Source: Diphasiastrum complanatum
Lineage: Eukaryota > Streptophyta > Lycopodiopsida > Lycopodiales > Lycopodiaceae
DNA: 64,000 bases
Reading direction: 5' to 3'
Assembly (NCBI GenBank): GCA_029204225.1
Contig: CM055095.1
Span: 75,039,594-75,103,593 of the forward strand
Positions 52,896 to 64,000 of this stretch are shown piece by piece. The first letter of the stretch is position 1. Each line of letters starts with the position of its first letter. A model generated the notes under the pieces. That model was not told where the DNA came from. It worked only from the letters and a program-made list of their open reading frames with translations, and searched no databases. A program made the position numbers and the translations under genes.

Positions 52896-53521
52896 CTCCC
52901 CCTTAAGCTTACTGCTATGAATCTGAACTGCAACTGAGATTAATGATATCTACTAAGGTAGAATGTTTATCTCTAGACAATGGTGTTGTCAAAATATCAG
53001 CCAACATACTGTTTGTATGACAGTAAACTAGCACAACATCTTTATTCCAACTCTCTAAGAAAATGGAACTGAACTTCTATATGCTTAGTTCTATTATGAG
53101 TTCGTGGGTTTAGAGATAGATCTATGCAGCTCTGATTGTCGCACTGGAGTATTGTTGGACTGATCTATGGAAATTGCAGATCCTGTAGTAGCCTTCTTAG
53201 CCATATTATCTCCTTCACTGCTGATGTAGCTGCAACATATTCGGATTCTGTAGAGGACAACGAATTGCATTTCTGCTTTCTGTTGTTCCATGAAATGGGT
53301 CCTCCTGCAAGGAAACGAATATAACTTGATATGGATTTTCTGGTATCCACGTCTCCTGCCCAATCCGAATCTGAATAGGTGACTAAAATGAGTGCAGTTT
53401 CTATATTACCATTATAGCTCAATTCATAGTGCTTCGTAGCTTGAATGTACTTTAGTACTCTTTGCAGAGCCTTCCAATGTTGTAGGCCTGGATTGGACAT
53501 ATACTTAGATAATGTGCTCAC
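52896..53521 (-). pseudogene. copia RNase H (fragment BB)
   Basis: Reads STLSKYMSNPGLQHWKALQRVLKY, TYSDSDWAGDVDTRKSISSY, then SLSSTESEYVAATSAVKEIIWLRRLL. A shift near 53165 leads to a degenerate C terminus with NRTKHIEVQFHFL. RT is missing: homology begins abruptly at 53521. It belongs to a lineage different from the other copia copies here. Confidence 0.85.
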
Positions 53522-53529
53522 TGCATATC

Positions 53530-55172
53530 ATTAGAGGAGTTCCAAAATTAAAAACAAACCAGTCGGTAAACATAGACATATGACAAAGTATTGTTTGGAA
53601 TAGATATTTCAGAGTTAACAGATATTTTTGTGGAAGATTTATTAGTTAACCTAGAAATGGTTTGGATGAGAAACTGAATGTGGTATTGTACTAGTATAAT
53701 TGAGATTTGCTCCTAGACATTTGAGATTTCTAAATCATTGGCAATTGCCTTGAGTAGCTGGTTTACTCCTAGATGAAGTTAAAAAAATGATCAGTCTGAA
53801 GAAAATTCACCAGTAACTATTTGTTTGGAGTTATATTGCTTGTAAGACGCATGATTTGTGAGCTATGCACATAGGATATCCGATTTTCTTGGTATAGAGG
53901 ATTTCTCAGTCAAGGAATAGACTCAGCTCATTAGTGATTGTACCCTAGAGAGCTCAATTGGATAGCAAATCTTAATGATTAAGAATGACCACTTAACTTA
54001 AGAATGACAACTTAATCTATATTCAACAAAACTTTGGGTGTCTAGATTTAGTTCTAGATAGGAATCTAAAGTGCTTCGTAGTTGAAGATGGTTATTAGTA
54101 TTATTTTGGTATGCTTTCTATATTTATTTATCTGTGGCCTATAGAACTTTAATATCTTGCATTTCTATTAAGAATCTGGTTTGGAAAATATTCTAAAAAT
54201 TCAGTATTTCTTTCATGTAAAAAGATTTTGGAATGATTCTTATATTTCCTGAGTTATGTTGGAAATACACTCTAGTATCCTTTAATGATTAAGTTTGGTC
54301 TTGAATTCCAGTAAATTGTGATTGACGAATCATAAGAATCTGAGTATTTGTGATCGACAAATCATAAATAGATACTTAATTATTAAAAAGAGATTACAAT
54401 AAAATATGACCATTCTTAAATATATTGAGTAATTCTTGATCTATTAAATGAGTTAGAAATTCAGATCAGTATGTTGAAAATCTAAATCTTTTAACTCCAA
54501 TGAACTAAGAACATTTGAGTGTCACAAACATTCTTGTTTGGTATTCTATGATAGATTATAGTTTGTAAATGCTTGGGAACAGTTTCTAGTCTAGATCTCT
54601 AATTGTTATAAGAGAAATCTTTTAAGATTAAATGGTTGTTAGTTTCTTGCATGAGATGCTAAAAATAGGGGCATTTAACTCAAGATAGTATCTAGGATAC
54701 TCAGAGTTGAGTTAAGATCATATGCTATCTTAATGAACCTCCTAGAGATTCTAGTTGAATGTATTGTTATACCTTAAAATTTGGATTCTAGGAGTATTTT
54801 TACCAAGAAGCATTTATGAATTGTCTACAAGAGGTTGTGGATAATTATAGACTATAATTGTCAGTTTCTTTAACTATGATATCATGAGTTAGGTAATAAT
54901 GCTTCATCCAGTGTGTCATGTAAAGTGTTTTACATGAAGGTGATATTACTAACTTATAGAGAGTGAAATTCAAACGGGAAATCACTTAGTGTACTTTTCA
55001 AACTTAAATTTTTACTCCAAAATAGAGATAAAAAAATCCTTCTATCTCTAAGTACTTGTCTAATATGTAAAGTCAGACTAAGAATAACAATTTTTTAGAT
55101 AAATCTGAAAGTTAATGGTTTCTGATTTTCTTTCTTGCTTTGAGGACAAAACCATTTCAATGGAGGGAAGAG
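53530..55172 (+). other. A+T-rich non-coding 3' region of a gypsy element
   Basis: No long frame on either strand. It ends with accatttcaatggagggaagag, a purine tract at about 55158-55172 followed by TGATACGTCCAC, a start typical of gypsy LTRs. It is therefore read as the long 3' untranslated part of a plus-strand gypsy element whose pol is not here. Confidence 0.45.
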
Positions 55173-55440
55173 TGATACGTCCACATCTTGCATATAGGAT
55201 TCAGTATAGTCCTACACTTGGATACACGGTACTCCAGTCCTTGAGATTATTAGTTACGTCTCGTTATTCCAAACTAGGCCAGAAATGTAATTAATAATCT
55301 TGTGAGGACCCAGTCACACATATTGTGATGTGTGAAGCTATTTCATGGGTTAGGACAACTATAGACATGTGTGGAGGATCAATAGCAATGAAAAGCACTT
55401 TTGGAAATATTCTTGGCTTGCATTCTGGGAATGCTAGAGA
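55173..55440 (+). repeat. gypsy 3' LTR start, truncated
   Basis: Begins TGATACGTCCACATCTTGC directly after a purine tract. It is cut at about 55440, where the LTR start of copia F comes in from the other side. Confidence 0.5.
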
Positions 55441-55482
55441 AGGGTTGCATGAGTTCACCATCTCCAACACTCCCTCTTGAAG
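55441..55482 (-). other. polypurine tract and LTR start of element F
   Basis: The minus strand reads CTTCAAGAGGGAG (55470-55482) and then TGTTGGAGATGGTGAACTC from 55469. The first 25 bases of the LTR match element E, after which the sequence turns into gypsy LTR read from the other side. Confidence 0.65.
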
Positions 55483-55498
55483 GATGTAACCTTTCTCT

Positions 55499-56160
55499 TC
55501 ATCCAATTCCCATTGATCTTCTATGTTTTGTAAACAATGGCTTGTCCAGCGGCTTGGTCAGTAGATCTATAATCATATCCTCTGTTTTTACAAACTCAAC
55601 ACAGAGCTCTCCTTTTGAGATCAGATCTTGAACATGACGATATTTTAGAGGTATATGTTTCATTTTGGAATGAAAAACATGATTCTGGGCTAAATAAATA
55701 GCACTCTGAAAATCCATCTTCATGATGGAAGGGGTTTTATTGGGTATTCCAATCCCTTCCAACATCCTCTTCAACCACACTACCTCATTTTCCACCTTTG
55801 AAGGTATTGTGTATTCATTAGCTTTGCATGAGGATTGAGCTATGAGTGTCTGTTTCTTGATTGTAGCTCCGCATACTATCGAACATCCACTTGTTACGGA
55901 CTTGTTGTTGTCTTTGTTGCTAGGCCAGCTTGCATCGCTATAATGTTGTAGGATGAATTCTTTCTCTCTTTTGTAGATCAATACGAAATTCTGGGTGTCT
56001 TTCAGATATTGTAGAATTCATTTTGCCATCAGCCAGTGTTGCATGCCAGGATTCGAGGAGAATTGACTGAGTGAATAGACAAAGAATGCTAAATCGGGTC
56101 TTGTACAAATTGTAAGATACATCAGACTCCCGATCAAATTTTGGTATGGTATTCTCTCTA
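55499..56160 (-). pseudogene. copia RNase H (element F)
   Basis: LQHYSDASWPSNKDNNKS, CSIVCGATI, AQSSCKANEYT (Glu of CEAEY changed to Lys), NEVVWLKRMLEGI and MDFQSAIYLAQNHVFHSKMKH follow, ending IDLLTKPLDKPLF. A shift near 55985 separates it from the RT end (SLMYLTICTRPDLAF-type text at about 56100). Confidence 0.88.
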
Positions 56161-57060
56161 TCTTTTGTCTCTCCTCATCTGTGCTTTTGGGCAATCATGC
56201 TTCGACAATCTGGCTCCGCCTATCATTGATGTCACCTTTTGTTTGCACTCAATCATCCCATATCGCTTCAATACTTTTTCAGCATATTCGGACTGGTTCA
56301 GGTGCGTGAGGTCTCTTATTTGATCTCTTTTGATTTGTAGCCCCATACATTTCGTCACTTCTCCTACATGTATGATCCTGTTATTTATAGATATCTGACT
56401 CTTCATTTCATTAATCATTGTCAGACAATTTTCCATCATCAGAGAATCGTCCACAAATATTGTCAAAATCACAAAATTCTTTTCTATTCTTTTGAGATAG
56501 ACATTGGAGTTAGGTTGTGTAGGAGTGAAGCCTAGAGACTTCAAGAGACCATCGAGCTTCTTATACCAAGCTCGCGAGGTTTGATTAAGACCGTAGATAC
56601 ATCGATACAACCGACATGCATAATCTCAATTGTTTGAGTCTTCGTATCCTTCAGACTGCTTCATGAAAATGTCTTTGTCTAGGTCTCCATGGAGGAAGGT
56701 TGTCTTACATCAATATGGTGTACTTTTAGATCATACTTCGTAGCATAAGCGAGGAGTAGCCGGATGCTCGACATCTTGACCATCAGGGAGTATGTATCAA
56801 AGTAGTCGATACCATACCTCTGAGTGTAGCCTTTAGCGACAAGTCAAGCTTTGTATCTTCCGACACTGTCATCTGATCTCAGTTTCTTTTTGTATACCCA
56901 TTCACAATTGACTTTTTTCTTTCCTTCGAAAAGTGGTTCAAGTGTCCACGTCTGATTTTGCTTCATCGATTCAATCTCTTCCGACGTTGCTTTCTTTAAA
57001 AATTCTCCTTCTGGGTTTTGGATTGCTTCCAAATATGTCGTTGGCTCCTCAATGTAGCTG
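56158..57060 (-). pseudogene. copia reverse transcriptase (element F)
   Basis: EEIESMKQNQTWTLEPL and CEWVYKKKLRSDDSVGRYKA open the domain. Several stops follow to 56640, then RCIYGLNQTSRAWYKKLDGLLKSLG and the active site IFVDDSLMM. It ends LNQSEYAEKVLKRYGM. The middle block carrying the DVKTAFLHG equivalent is frame-shifted near 56700. Confidence 0.85.
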
Positions 57061-57233
57061 CAAAATTTGACGTATATGTCTTGTCATTGTTGGTATGTTT
57101 GTTCTTCGAATTCTTCGACATGATGGTCTTCTGTTTTCTATTCTAGAGTCTGTGGTTTGACATTCTGGTTCGATGTCTGGCCTTGAACTCTCTCTTGAAT
57201 CGATATTCTTGAGTAGATTTCATGGCCTCTTAA

Positions 57234-57950
57234 TTATTTGGCTCCTAGAAATGTCGATTCGTCAAACTTTACATCTCCGTTCATTACCACCTTGTTTGAG
57301 GTTGGATTGTAGAGTCGATAGATCTGTGATGCATTTGAATATCTGACCATAATTGTCTGCAGTGACTTCTCATCTAGTTTGCTTCTCCTTTCTTTTGTTA
57401 TGTGCATGTATGCTACACATCCAAACACTCATACATATGACAGATCAAGCTTCTCACCCATCCACATTTCATATGACGTCTTATTATCCAATGTTGTCAT
57501 TGTCGATTGGTTCTGAAGGTGTACAACAATTGCAATTGCCTCAGCCCAAAACTGACTTGGCAATTGTGCTTGATCCATCATGCATTTAGCTCCTTCGACA
57601 AGAGTTCGATTTTGTCTTTCTGCTACACCATTATATTGTGGTGTATAGGCATGTGTCAATTGATGCTCGATTCCTCTATCTTGGCAGAAGCTTGAAAATT
57701 CTTTTCTCAAATACTTGCGTCCATTATTGGACCTGAGGGTCTACAATTCCTGGAAGTGTGCTGCTCTGTAAATGCTATGAACTTCTTGAATCCATCGAAC
57801 ACTTCATATTTTTTCTTAAATAGTATATTGTTTTCATCTTGATATAGTCATCTATGAATGGCAGAAAATATCTTGATCCTAAAACGGAGCCAGCTTTCAT
57901 CGATCCATAGACATCTGAGTGAACTAGCTCAAGGATTTCCTTGGATCTCC
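57234..57950 (-). pseudogene. copia integrase (element F)
   Basis: FSSFCQDRGIEHQLTHAYTPQYNGVAERQNRTLVEGAKCMM contains the catalytic Glu. KTSYEMWMGEKLDLSYV and, after a stop, MFGCVAYMHITKERRSKL follow. The upstream half (57711-57950) is badly shifted, and the second Asp block is barely readable. Confidence 0.8.
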
Positions 57951-58510
57951 TTCCTTCATGTACAAATGGACTTCGATGCTACTTACTCTTCTAACAAGCT
58001 TCATAGGAGTCGGAGTCCAGACTTGTAATTTTCAGACCACTCATGATTTCCATTTTGCTCATGTCGTAGAGACTCCCTATGTTCAGATGATACATTCATC
58101 TATGCCAGAGATGATTTTCATTCTCGGATGCATTCAATATGTTATCGTAGCTGCTAATGATTTTTGCTTGGTATAGATTACCTTGTCTTGATCCAACAGT
58201 CAACAGCTTATTCAACCATTCAGCATGCATTATGATCGAATAGGACTCGTATTCCAAGGTTTGCTATCCTCGATACAGAGAGTAGATCTCTTCTCAACGT
58301 AGGTACATAGAGTGCTCCTTAAAGCTCTACATATCCTGACAGTGTTCGGAACTATAGAGTTATGATACCTTCGACATCGTGTCTGCTCCCATTGCCCAGT
58401 GTCATTGTTCTTGTGTTTTCCAATGCTCTGTAGTTGATCAAGACATTCTTGTTGCAAGTTATATGAGATGTAGCTCCTGAGTCAATCACTATGTCATAAT
58501 CATGCTCTAC
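57951..58510 (-). pseudogene. copia protease and GAG-pre-integrase (element F)
   Basis: The retropepsin motif HDYDIVIDSGATSHIT lies near 58480 and is followed by NKNVLINYRALENTRTM before a stop near 58340. Downstream the pre-integrase domain is only faintly visible (QGNLYQAKI). This segment is deleted in element E. Confidence 0.7.
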
Positions 58511-58880
58511 GTGTAGGTGGTCGGCTCTTCATCGATGATTGTGAATGCATTGTCGTTCTTCTCGCCACCTTTGGATGATTTTGCTACATTTGGTTTTTCG
58601 CATCTGTGCTTTTCTTTGGAATTGTGCCAACATTCATATGCTGAATGTCTCTTTTTCTTGCAGTGTGTGGAAGCTATTGTCGGATTGAACCAACACCTGT
58701 CTTATGAGTGTCCCGACTCGTGACATTGATTATAGGTAGAAGTTTCTTTGCTATAGTTGCCCTTCGTCGAAGGCCTTTCTTTGATACTTTGAAATCAGCA
58801 ATCTGACTTTTCCAATAAGATCCATATTTATACTTTGTCTTTTTCTTTTGCCGAAATGCCCCTCTTGCTAGTGGATGCAT
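58511..58880 (-). pseudogene. gag C-terminal end with zinc knuckles (element F)
   Basis: CHESGHSYKT and, in another frame, HCKKKRHSAYEC correspond to the two tandem knuckles of element E. A frameshift lies between them near 58690. Basic sequence rich in Lys and Ala precedes them. Upstream gag is too decayed to follow beyond 58880. Confidence 0.7.
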
Positions 58881-61559
58881 TAGTACCCAAGAAGCCTTAT
58901 GATATTCACGGGCAATCCATGTGCCATTGTATTTCTTCTCATTATAAAAATTGCAGAGCAGATCAAGGATCTTGGTCTCCTTCTCATTGCAATAGCTTGA
59001 AGAGTCTCATGTTTGAATATGCCAATATGAGAGTTGAGGGCATAATAGGAACTAAAGCATTACAATTTCGTGCTCTATTGTAGTAATTGTTATTTCGAAG
59101 TTCCAAGATAGCTTTAACTTGAGCTAACCCAAGCAGTTTAGTACAACCATGGGCCACACATGCCAGCCAATAATATGCTTTTAATCTGCCAGACCGGAAA
59201 TTCAAATCGTTGCAAATATGAATTGTGTTCTTTTTGGGTCAAACGAGTTATGTTACGTAGAGGCCACAATATCAAGAAATGCATTGGGTCACATGGACAT
59301 AAAAGTGAAAAAAAAAAAAAAATCTTGACAAGAGGCCCTTGTAACATCGGGAACTTCTCTAATGATTTATGTTTTTGGCTTTAGTGTTAGACATGGTTTG
59401 TGTAAGGTGCGAAGAACATTTTAAAAATATTCTTAGTTGAATCAGCCGTCACTTGACATCAAATCATGTCAATACATGTAAGAGATTTTTGAAAAACACA
59501 ACCACCAAAGCCATTGTAGGCCCTATTACATTAATTTCATGTTGAGCAAAGTAATTTATAGATTACTATGTTTACAAGATACTTGTGGTGGGATGGATGA
59601 AACCTCCTCATTAAGGTCTTGTTGCCCTCTTGAAGTAGGAATATGTTGTTGGCATTATTGTGTGTTGAAGATCTTGGAGGGGAGTTTGGAATCACCTTTA
59701 CCTCTAGACTAATGTTTCTCCCCACAATTTATTGCATCAAAGATGTAATTGAACTTAGGAGTGGATGTAAATATAGAAGAGCCCTTGTCTTAAAAGAGAA
59801 GGATTGGCACTAGTTTCAAATTTTGTTGGCCTTTTCTTCATGGAAGTTCTTGTTCATTTCTTCAATTTTTTCTCCACAATGTATACTCAATCTTGGTGTG
59901 GAAATATTACATCCAATTGATAGTTCAATTGCTATCTTTGTCATTGCTTGGTGGTTGTGTTACCCTTATTTAAGTTGTTTCATTTCTCATTGTACATGCA
60001 AAGAAACTCATGAGTTTATTTGTCTCCCCACAATTCGACAACTTTTTGTGTTTACTTGCCTCTCGAAGGACCATTACATTGCCAATTGTCTCATATATCT
60101 TCAAGACTAGCATTGTTGATTGGAGCAATGGACCATGAGGTTAAGGAGGTTGGCATTGACATTTTGTATAGTAATTGTGTTTTTGTCAAAGTACGATATT
60201 GACACTAGGATTTCATAACAACAAAAGTGCAATGATTGTAAGTCATGATGACAGTTTTAATTTAAAACATATATATAAAAGCATAAATCAAGCTAAGATA
60301 TATTGCAGATAGCAGGAATGGTCAGCATTAATCTAGCCTTCTACTACAAAAAAGAAAATGATCCAAACATTAATTGCAACTAATGTTTTTTTGAGAGATA
60401 GGCTCGAAACATAAGAATGTGTTAGCTTGGCCACATAATCATAAACCACGTTCTAAAGTTTCTTTTTAGCTAGAGTTGCTTGGCGAAGCACACAATCTTA
60501 GAGCTTTGATTGTTTTCATTGTGGAACACCCATGCTCATCCAACCTCATTAGATTAGATTTCATCCTTTGTAAACCTCCATGTGCTAGGCCATCTCTCTC
60601 TTTGTTATCTTGTTGTATGTTTTTATCTCAAATATCATGTGGTGGATTGTGAGTTAAGGGTGGTTGTGTGAATGTGGATCACCATTTGCTTTACCACTAT
60701 ATATAATCATGCTAATGTGTTAGCCATGGGGTAGCATGGGGATTGAAACTTGCAGGGAAGATCCTTCTTTCAATTGAAGAGCTATTAAAATTTGAAATCT
60801 CAAGTGCCTTTATGGCTTATATGTGACTATAGGTCAAAGGATAAATGTAAACTTTATGCTAGCCTTATATATACTAGGCTTATATATATATGTCAAAAGA
60901 TCAGAAATGTAAACTCTTATCTCGGCAAAAGCATAGTAGATGCGGCGGTGTCATGAATTTGAATTTTAAAAGTAAAAAGTGATTTCAAATTGTACCCTTG
61001 TTGAAAGGCAAATAAGAGTTCGACATGAAATGCCAATGTTAGGGCGAGTACATAGTACACCTTATCTCCTAACCTTCCTTTTATCTGTGGATGACTGGAT
61101 GGGACGCGCAACTTGCTACTCAACGACGTTCTAGAATCTATGTCATACGAAACAAGTGACAACAGTACGGATCCACTACACATCCTTTATGATTTATTCT
61201 GTCTTGCTCATATAGCGGCGGGGTAATGGGATGATTGTGCTGCTGGATAGATCATAGCCAGGCTCCTCAAGTCTTATCCGTTGCGAACATCCAAGGCAGC
61301 GCGCTGCGCCTCCGTTCGTCGATTTATGATCATCATTTGTTTCATCGACATTCCAGAAACTTCCTAGTTTCATTCCACTTGTGATTATGGCCCGTTCGCT
61401 CTTTGGTTCACGGGAAATAACTCCTCTGCGTTTTGGATTTCCTTGTAAGTTCTAGGACTTGATCATTGCTGGGTTTGATTAGGTACCCCCAGCGTCCTTC
61501 TTTGTGAAATGTAGCGTCCTTTGTGATATGTACTTGATGCTACAGCTGGTGGTTCTTGG
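58881..61559. other. intergenic stretch
   Basis: No gene is recognised. A copy of the short dispersed repeat of 21365-21490 lies at about 59255-59368 (gttatgttacgtag, gcattgggtcacatgg, poly-A, aacttctctaatgatt). TATA microsatellite-like text lies at about 60868-60892. From about 61200 the base composition changes toward the CpG-richer character of R2. Confidence 0.5.
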
Positions 61560-64000
61560 GGTGTGACTTGACTGACTGCAAATTTCACGGATAACCCATC
61601 ATCTTCTCGGGCCAATGTTCGTGTTGCGATGATTGTTTTTTATCAGACATCAAAAGATGAACACCTTAAGGCTTAATCGACGACTCTGAGATTTCTGTGA
61701 GATCTGTTGATGCTGCTTTGCTTTCTGTTTGTTTGACAGTTTTCCACTACCTACCTTCGTCATATGGCCGTCTTGCCGTAGACAATAGATATTATCTAGT
61801 AGGGAAGAGCTTGTATAGCGAGTTTACAAAAGTAAGCTGATTGTGATATTTTATACCTCTCCAAATATGAACTGGGACACGGTTTTTACAAAATCTCTTG
61901 CTGACATTTTCTACTTAAGATTTGGAGGTGAGCGTGCACTTTAAGTTAGTCTGCAACTTCAGTCTCTGTCGATCTATGCAGCTTAAGTCTTTAGTCCGTC
62001 ACCCGTGTCGGTGTTTGGAGCTAGGAGTAGCTCAGTTACAGATCTTCTTCCACTGTTTCACAAAAGAGAAAGCTGACCCGTAACGTGAGTTAGGAGAACA
62101 TTAGGAATGAGCTATGCCGTTCTCTACTCGAGTATGGGTTATCGAAAAGTTTAAGTGACAGGCCCACAGGACGTAGCATAATCCGTCTCAACAGACTTGC
62201 CGGAGTCACATGAAGATGCTTAACAAAAGTTCTCTGTTCGTGTTAGATCACTGGGCTGATAAATAGACGATGGACAGAAAGTTGATGACATTTTACTTGT
62301 AGTTGCAGTTGTGTAGACATCAAATAGAGGCAGCATCCATTGTCTATAGTGATGCCAGTGTGACAAGAGAGACCGAGTCTAAAAGTACCTCTAAATGTAT
62401 GCAGATAAATGAATCAGTATATGCGTCTACAAATATACTATCTAAGTGTCTACTTGTGGCCAGTTTCGTGTGGTCTTCCACTGTTGTCTTCGATCTTGCA
62501 ATAAAAGTTACTTTTCGTTAAGCTATTCTGTTGTGCTTACACTTCAGCACATCAGAGAGTTCACGTTTCGGTTGTTTATGGTATCGGTTATAGTTTCAAC
62601 AGTAGTCCATCTTACACGAACAGCTTATGGTCATTGCGAGGGAAGCTGAGATGGCATACATGTATTACGCTCTTACTGATCTAATCCCTGAACATTGGTG
62701 TCTGGTTTTGATATGGAAGCAGGGGAACCTAGACCGTGATGATTCTATTTCAATTTTCTACTTTGACGAAACGGCCCTAGCCACCTTCTGTAAATTCTCA
62801 AACCACTTGATTACCTCGACCTTTTGATCATGAAAGTTTCGATAACTTAGTGCCTCTGTCTACCGGCCTGAGCCCATTGGCGATGCTATTTATAAATTAT
62901 TCCTTTATAGCTTGGTCGACTTAGATGCAACGCTACATCTCCTTCTTTGCAAGTAAGCCTCTTCTTGTATTCTGCCTACGCCTTGTATGAGCCTCACGTT
63001 TCCAGGTTCCCTTGTTTCCAAATCGAAGTCAGATACCAGGTCCTTAACGATTTTGTACAGGATGTTTGAGAAAATTTCATAGGTACTCTTTTGAAGAAAA
63101 GCTTTGCCTACTTACTACTGGTCATTTGCTTCGAAACAAAACATGATAGTTAATTTCTTGTCACTAGTAGCACCCTGTCTCGGAATTGTCTCCTGAGACA
63201 TGATTTTCGTGTATAAGTTTATAGATACTCGACAGCGTGGTTATACTTGAATAAACTCAACATTCATAGTAAATAAATCTTAAAACTCTGGCGTTGGTGG
63301 TATTCTTGGACCCACAAGTTCCAGGCTGCGTTTTAAGAGCCAGGTATATTTTCTCTGTGAAAGGTAGAAAACCAAAAGGGACTGTCATTATCATAGGTTT
63401 TAGTCATATAAGGGATTTTGCGACCCATCCACCTGGAAAGATTAAAAACGCTGCATTTTTATGAAGGAACTGGCTGTGAAGGGCTGTCCAGAACGAGGCA
63501 AGGTAATAACATTCATAGTCACAATTGTTTTAAGGAGGAAGTGCGTTACAGTTCGATGCTGAAATTTTGTTTCACAACTACGTTATGAATATGCCTATGT
63601 ATTGCCGGTATCATCAGTCACCAGATATATTCGTGCAATATGCTCACGACGGCGAGAAGCTCAAACAAGTAGACTGAATGACTGCAGTACTAGTTTTCTT
63701 AAAAGGAAGTTGGCACAGTTTTAAAAGGCTATTGGATCTCATGTTACTCATTGAAAATTATATACCAAGAAGAGTGCATTCAAGAACATGTTTACATAGG
63801 ATTATCCGTCGTTGACTCATCTGCCATGCTGAGACTCGTACTGTACAAAGCGTGCATTCGATAAAAAGACTTTTATCTGTTATTCCAGTCGGTACGAAAA
63901 TGGTTAGCCGTTGCCGTTCCTTTGGCTAATCATCAAGCTGAAAGCTTACTGGGCAGTCTGACAAACTTTACAAAATAACTGGCATTCACGGGATCACCTA
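61560..64000. repeat. long diverged direct repeat R2 (non-coding), runs off the right edge
   Basis: Same order of landmarks as R1 (24165-26420), in the same orientation, 37.4 kb away. The best conserved part is 62990-63090, against 25750-25845. The inverted repeat is retained: 62707-62731 against 63003-63026. Small insertions and deletions are frequent, and no frame is conserved between the copies. The match still continues at position 63975 (tctgacaaactttacaaaa), so the unit extends outside the window. Confidence 0.7.

Larger units (their letters stand above)
55441..58880 (-). mobile_element. Ty1/copia element F
   Basis: On the minus strand: zinc-knuckle end of gag, protease, GAG-pre-integrase, integrase, RT, RNase H, purine tract and a few bases of LTR. 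It is a relative of element E with a similar domain vocabulary, but keeps the protease-integrase segment that E lost. The gag N terminus and both full LTRs are missing. Many stops and shifts. Confidence 0.85.

Noticed and set aside
59823-60202. 95- and 60-codon open stretches in the 59-61 kb intergenic region
   Set aside because: No domain, no splice context, no conservation with any other copy in the window; expected by chance in A+T-rich DNA.
1-64000. tRNA, rRNA, snRNA genes or a CRISPR array
   Set aside because: No cloverleaf with A/B boxes, conserved rRNA text or regularly spaced repeats with unique spacers was seen; the only tRNA-related sequences are retrotransposon primer sites. A tRNAscan or Rfam run would be decisive.

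Overview
This window is nuclear DNA from a land plant with a large, repeat-rich genome. The evidence is the Ty1/copia and Ty3/gypsy retrotransposons with plant-type primer-binding sites (TGGTATCAGAGC for initiator Met tRNA, TGGCGCCGTTGCC/TGGTGCCGTTGCC for gypsy), GT-AG introns of about 100 bp, and A+T-rich intergenic DNA. I cannot name the species from sequence alone. I see no bacterial operon, CRISPR array, organelle gene or intact host gene.

Layout. 1-3260: 5' half of a minus-strand copia element (A) with a 640-bp LTR. 3858-5085: a solo LTR and a gypsy protease fragment. 5086-9719: minus-strand copia B with a 760-bp 3' LTR. 9720-13440: minus-strand copia E, joined to an inverted gypsy fragment (H, to 14845). 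14848-16461: a copia piece fused in frame to gypsy pol. 16462-18250: gypsy K (LTR, PBS, leader, gag). 18297-19488: a decayed intron-containing gene resembling a Ulp1 (C48) SUMO protease, convergent with an unidentified minus-strand gene at 19859-20626. 21519-23898: plus-strand copia N, split by a 220-bp inverted-repeat element and by the 5' end of another copia (O). 24165-26420 and 61560-64000: two diverged copies of a non-coding repeat of more than 2 kb. 28865-34790: minus-strand copia C with the truncated copia D inside it. 36332-36958: a reading frame resembling a plant Transposase_24 (Ptta/En/Spm) domain. 37414-43080: two plus-strand copia copies (S and U). 44784-46868: a decayed minus-strand gene for an FCP1/NIF-like HAD phosphatase with an in-frame internal tandem duplication. 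47638-55440: gypsy and copia debris. 55441-58880: minus-strand copia F, a relative of E.

Nearly every coding frame is broken by a few stops or one- to two-base shifts. Several stops fit C-to-T decay of methylated cytosines (CAG to TAG, CGA to TGA, TGG to TGA), as expected for silenced heterochromatin. I infer a pericentromeric-style graveyard of nested retrotransposons with two or three captured or stranded non-retrotransposon genes. Those genes and the duplicated non-coding block are the parts most worth attention. I found no clear new multi-gene system.
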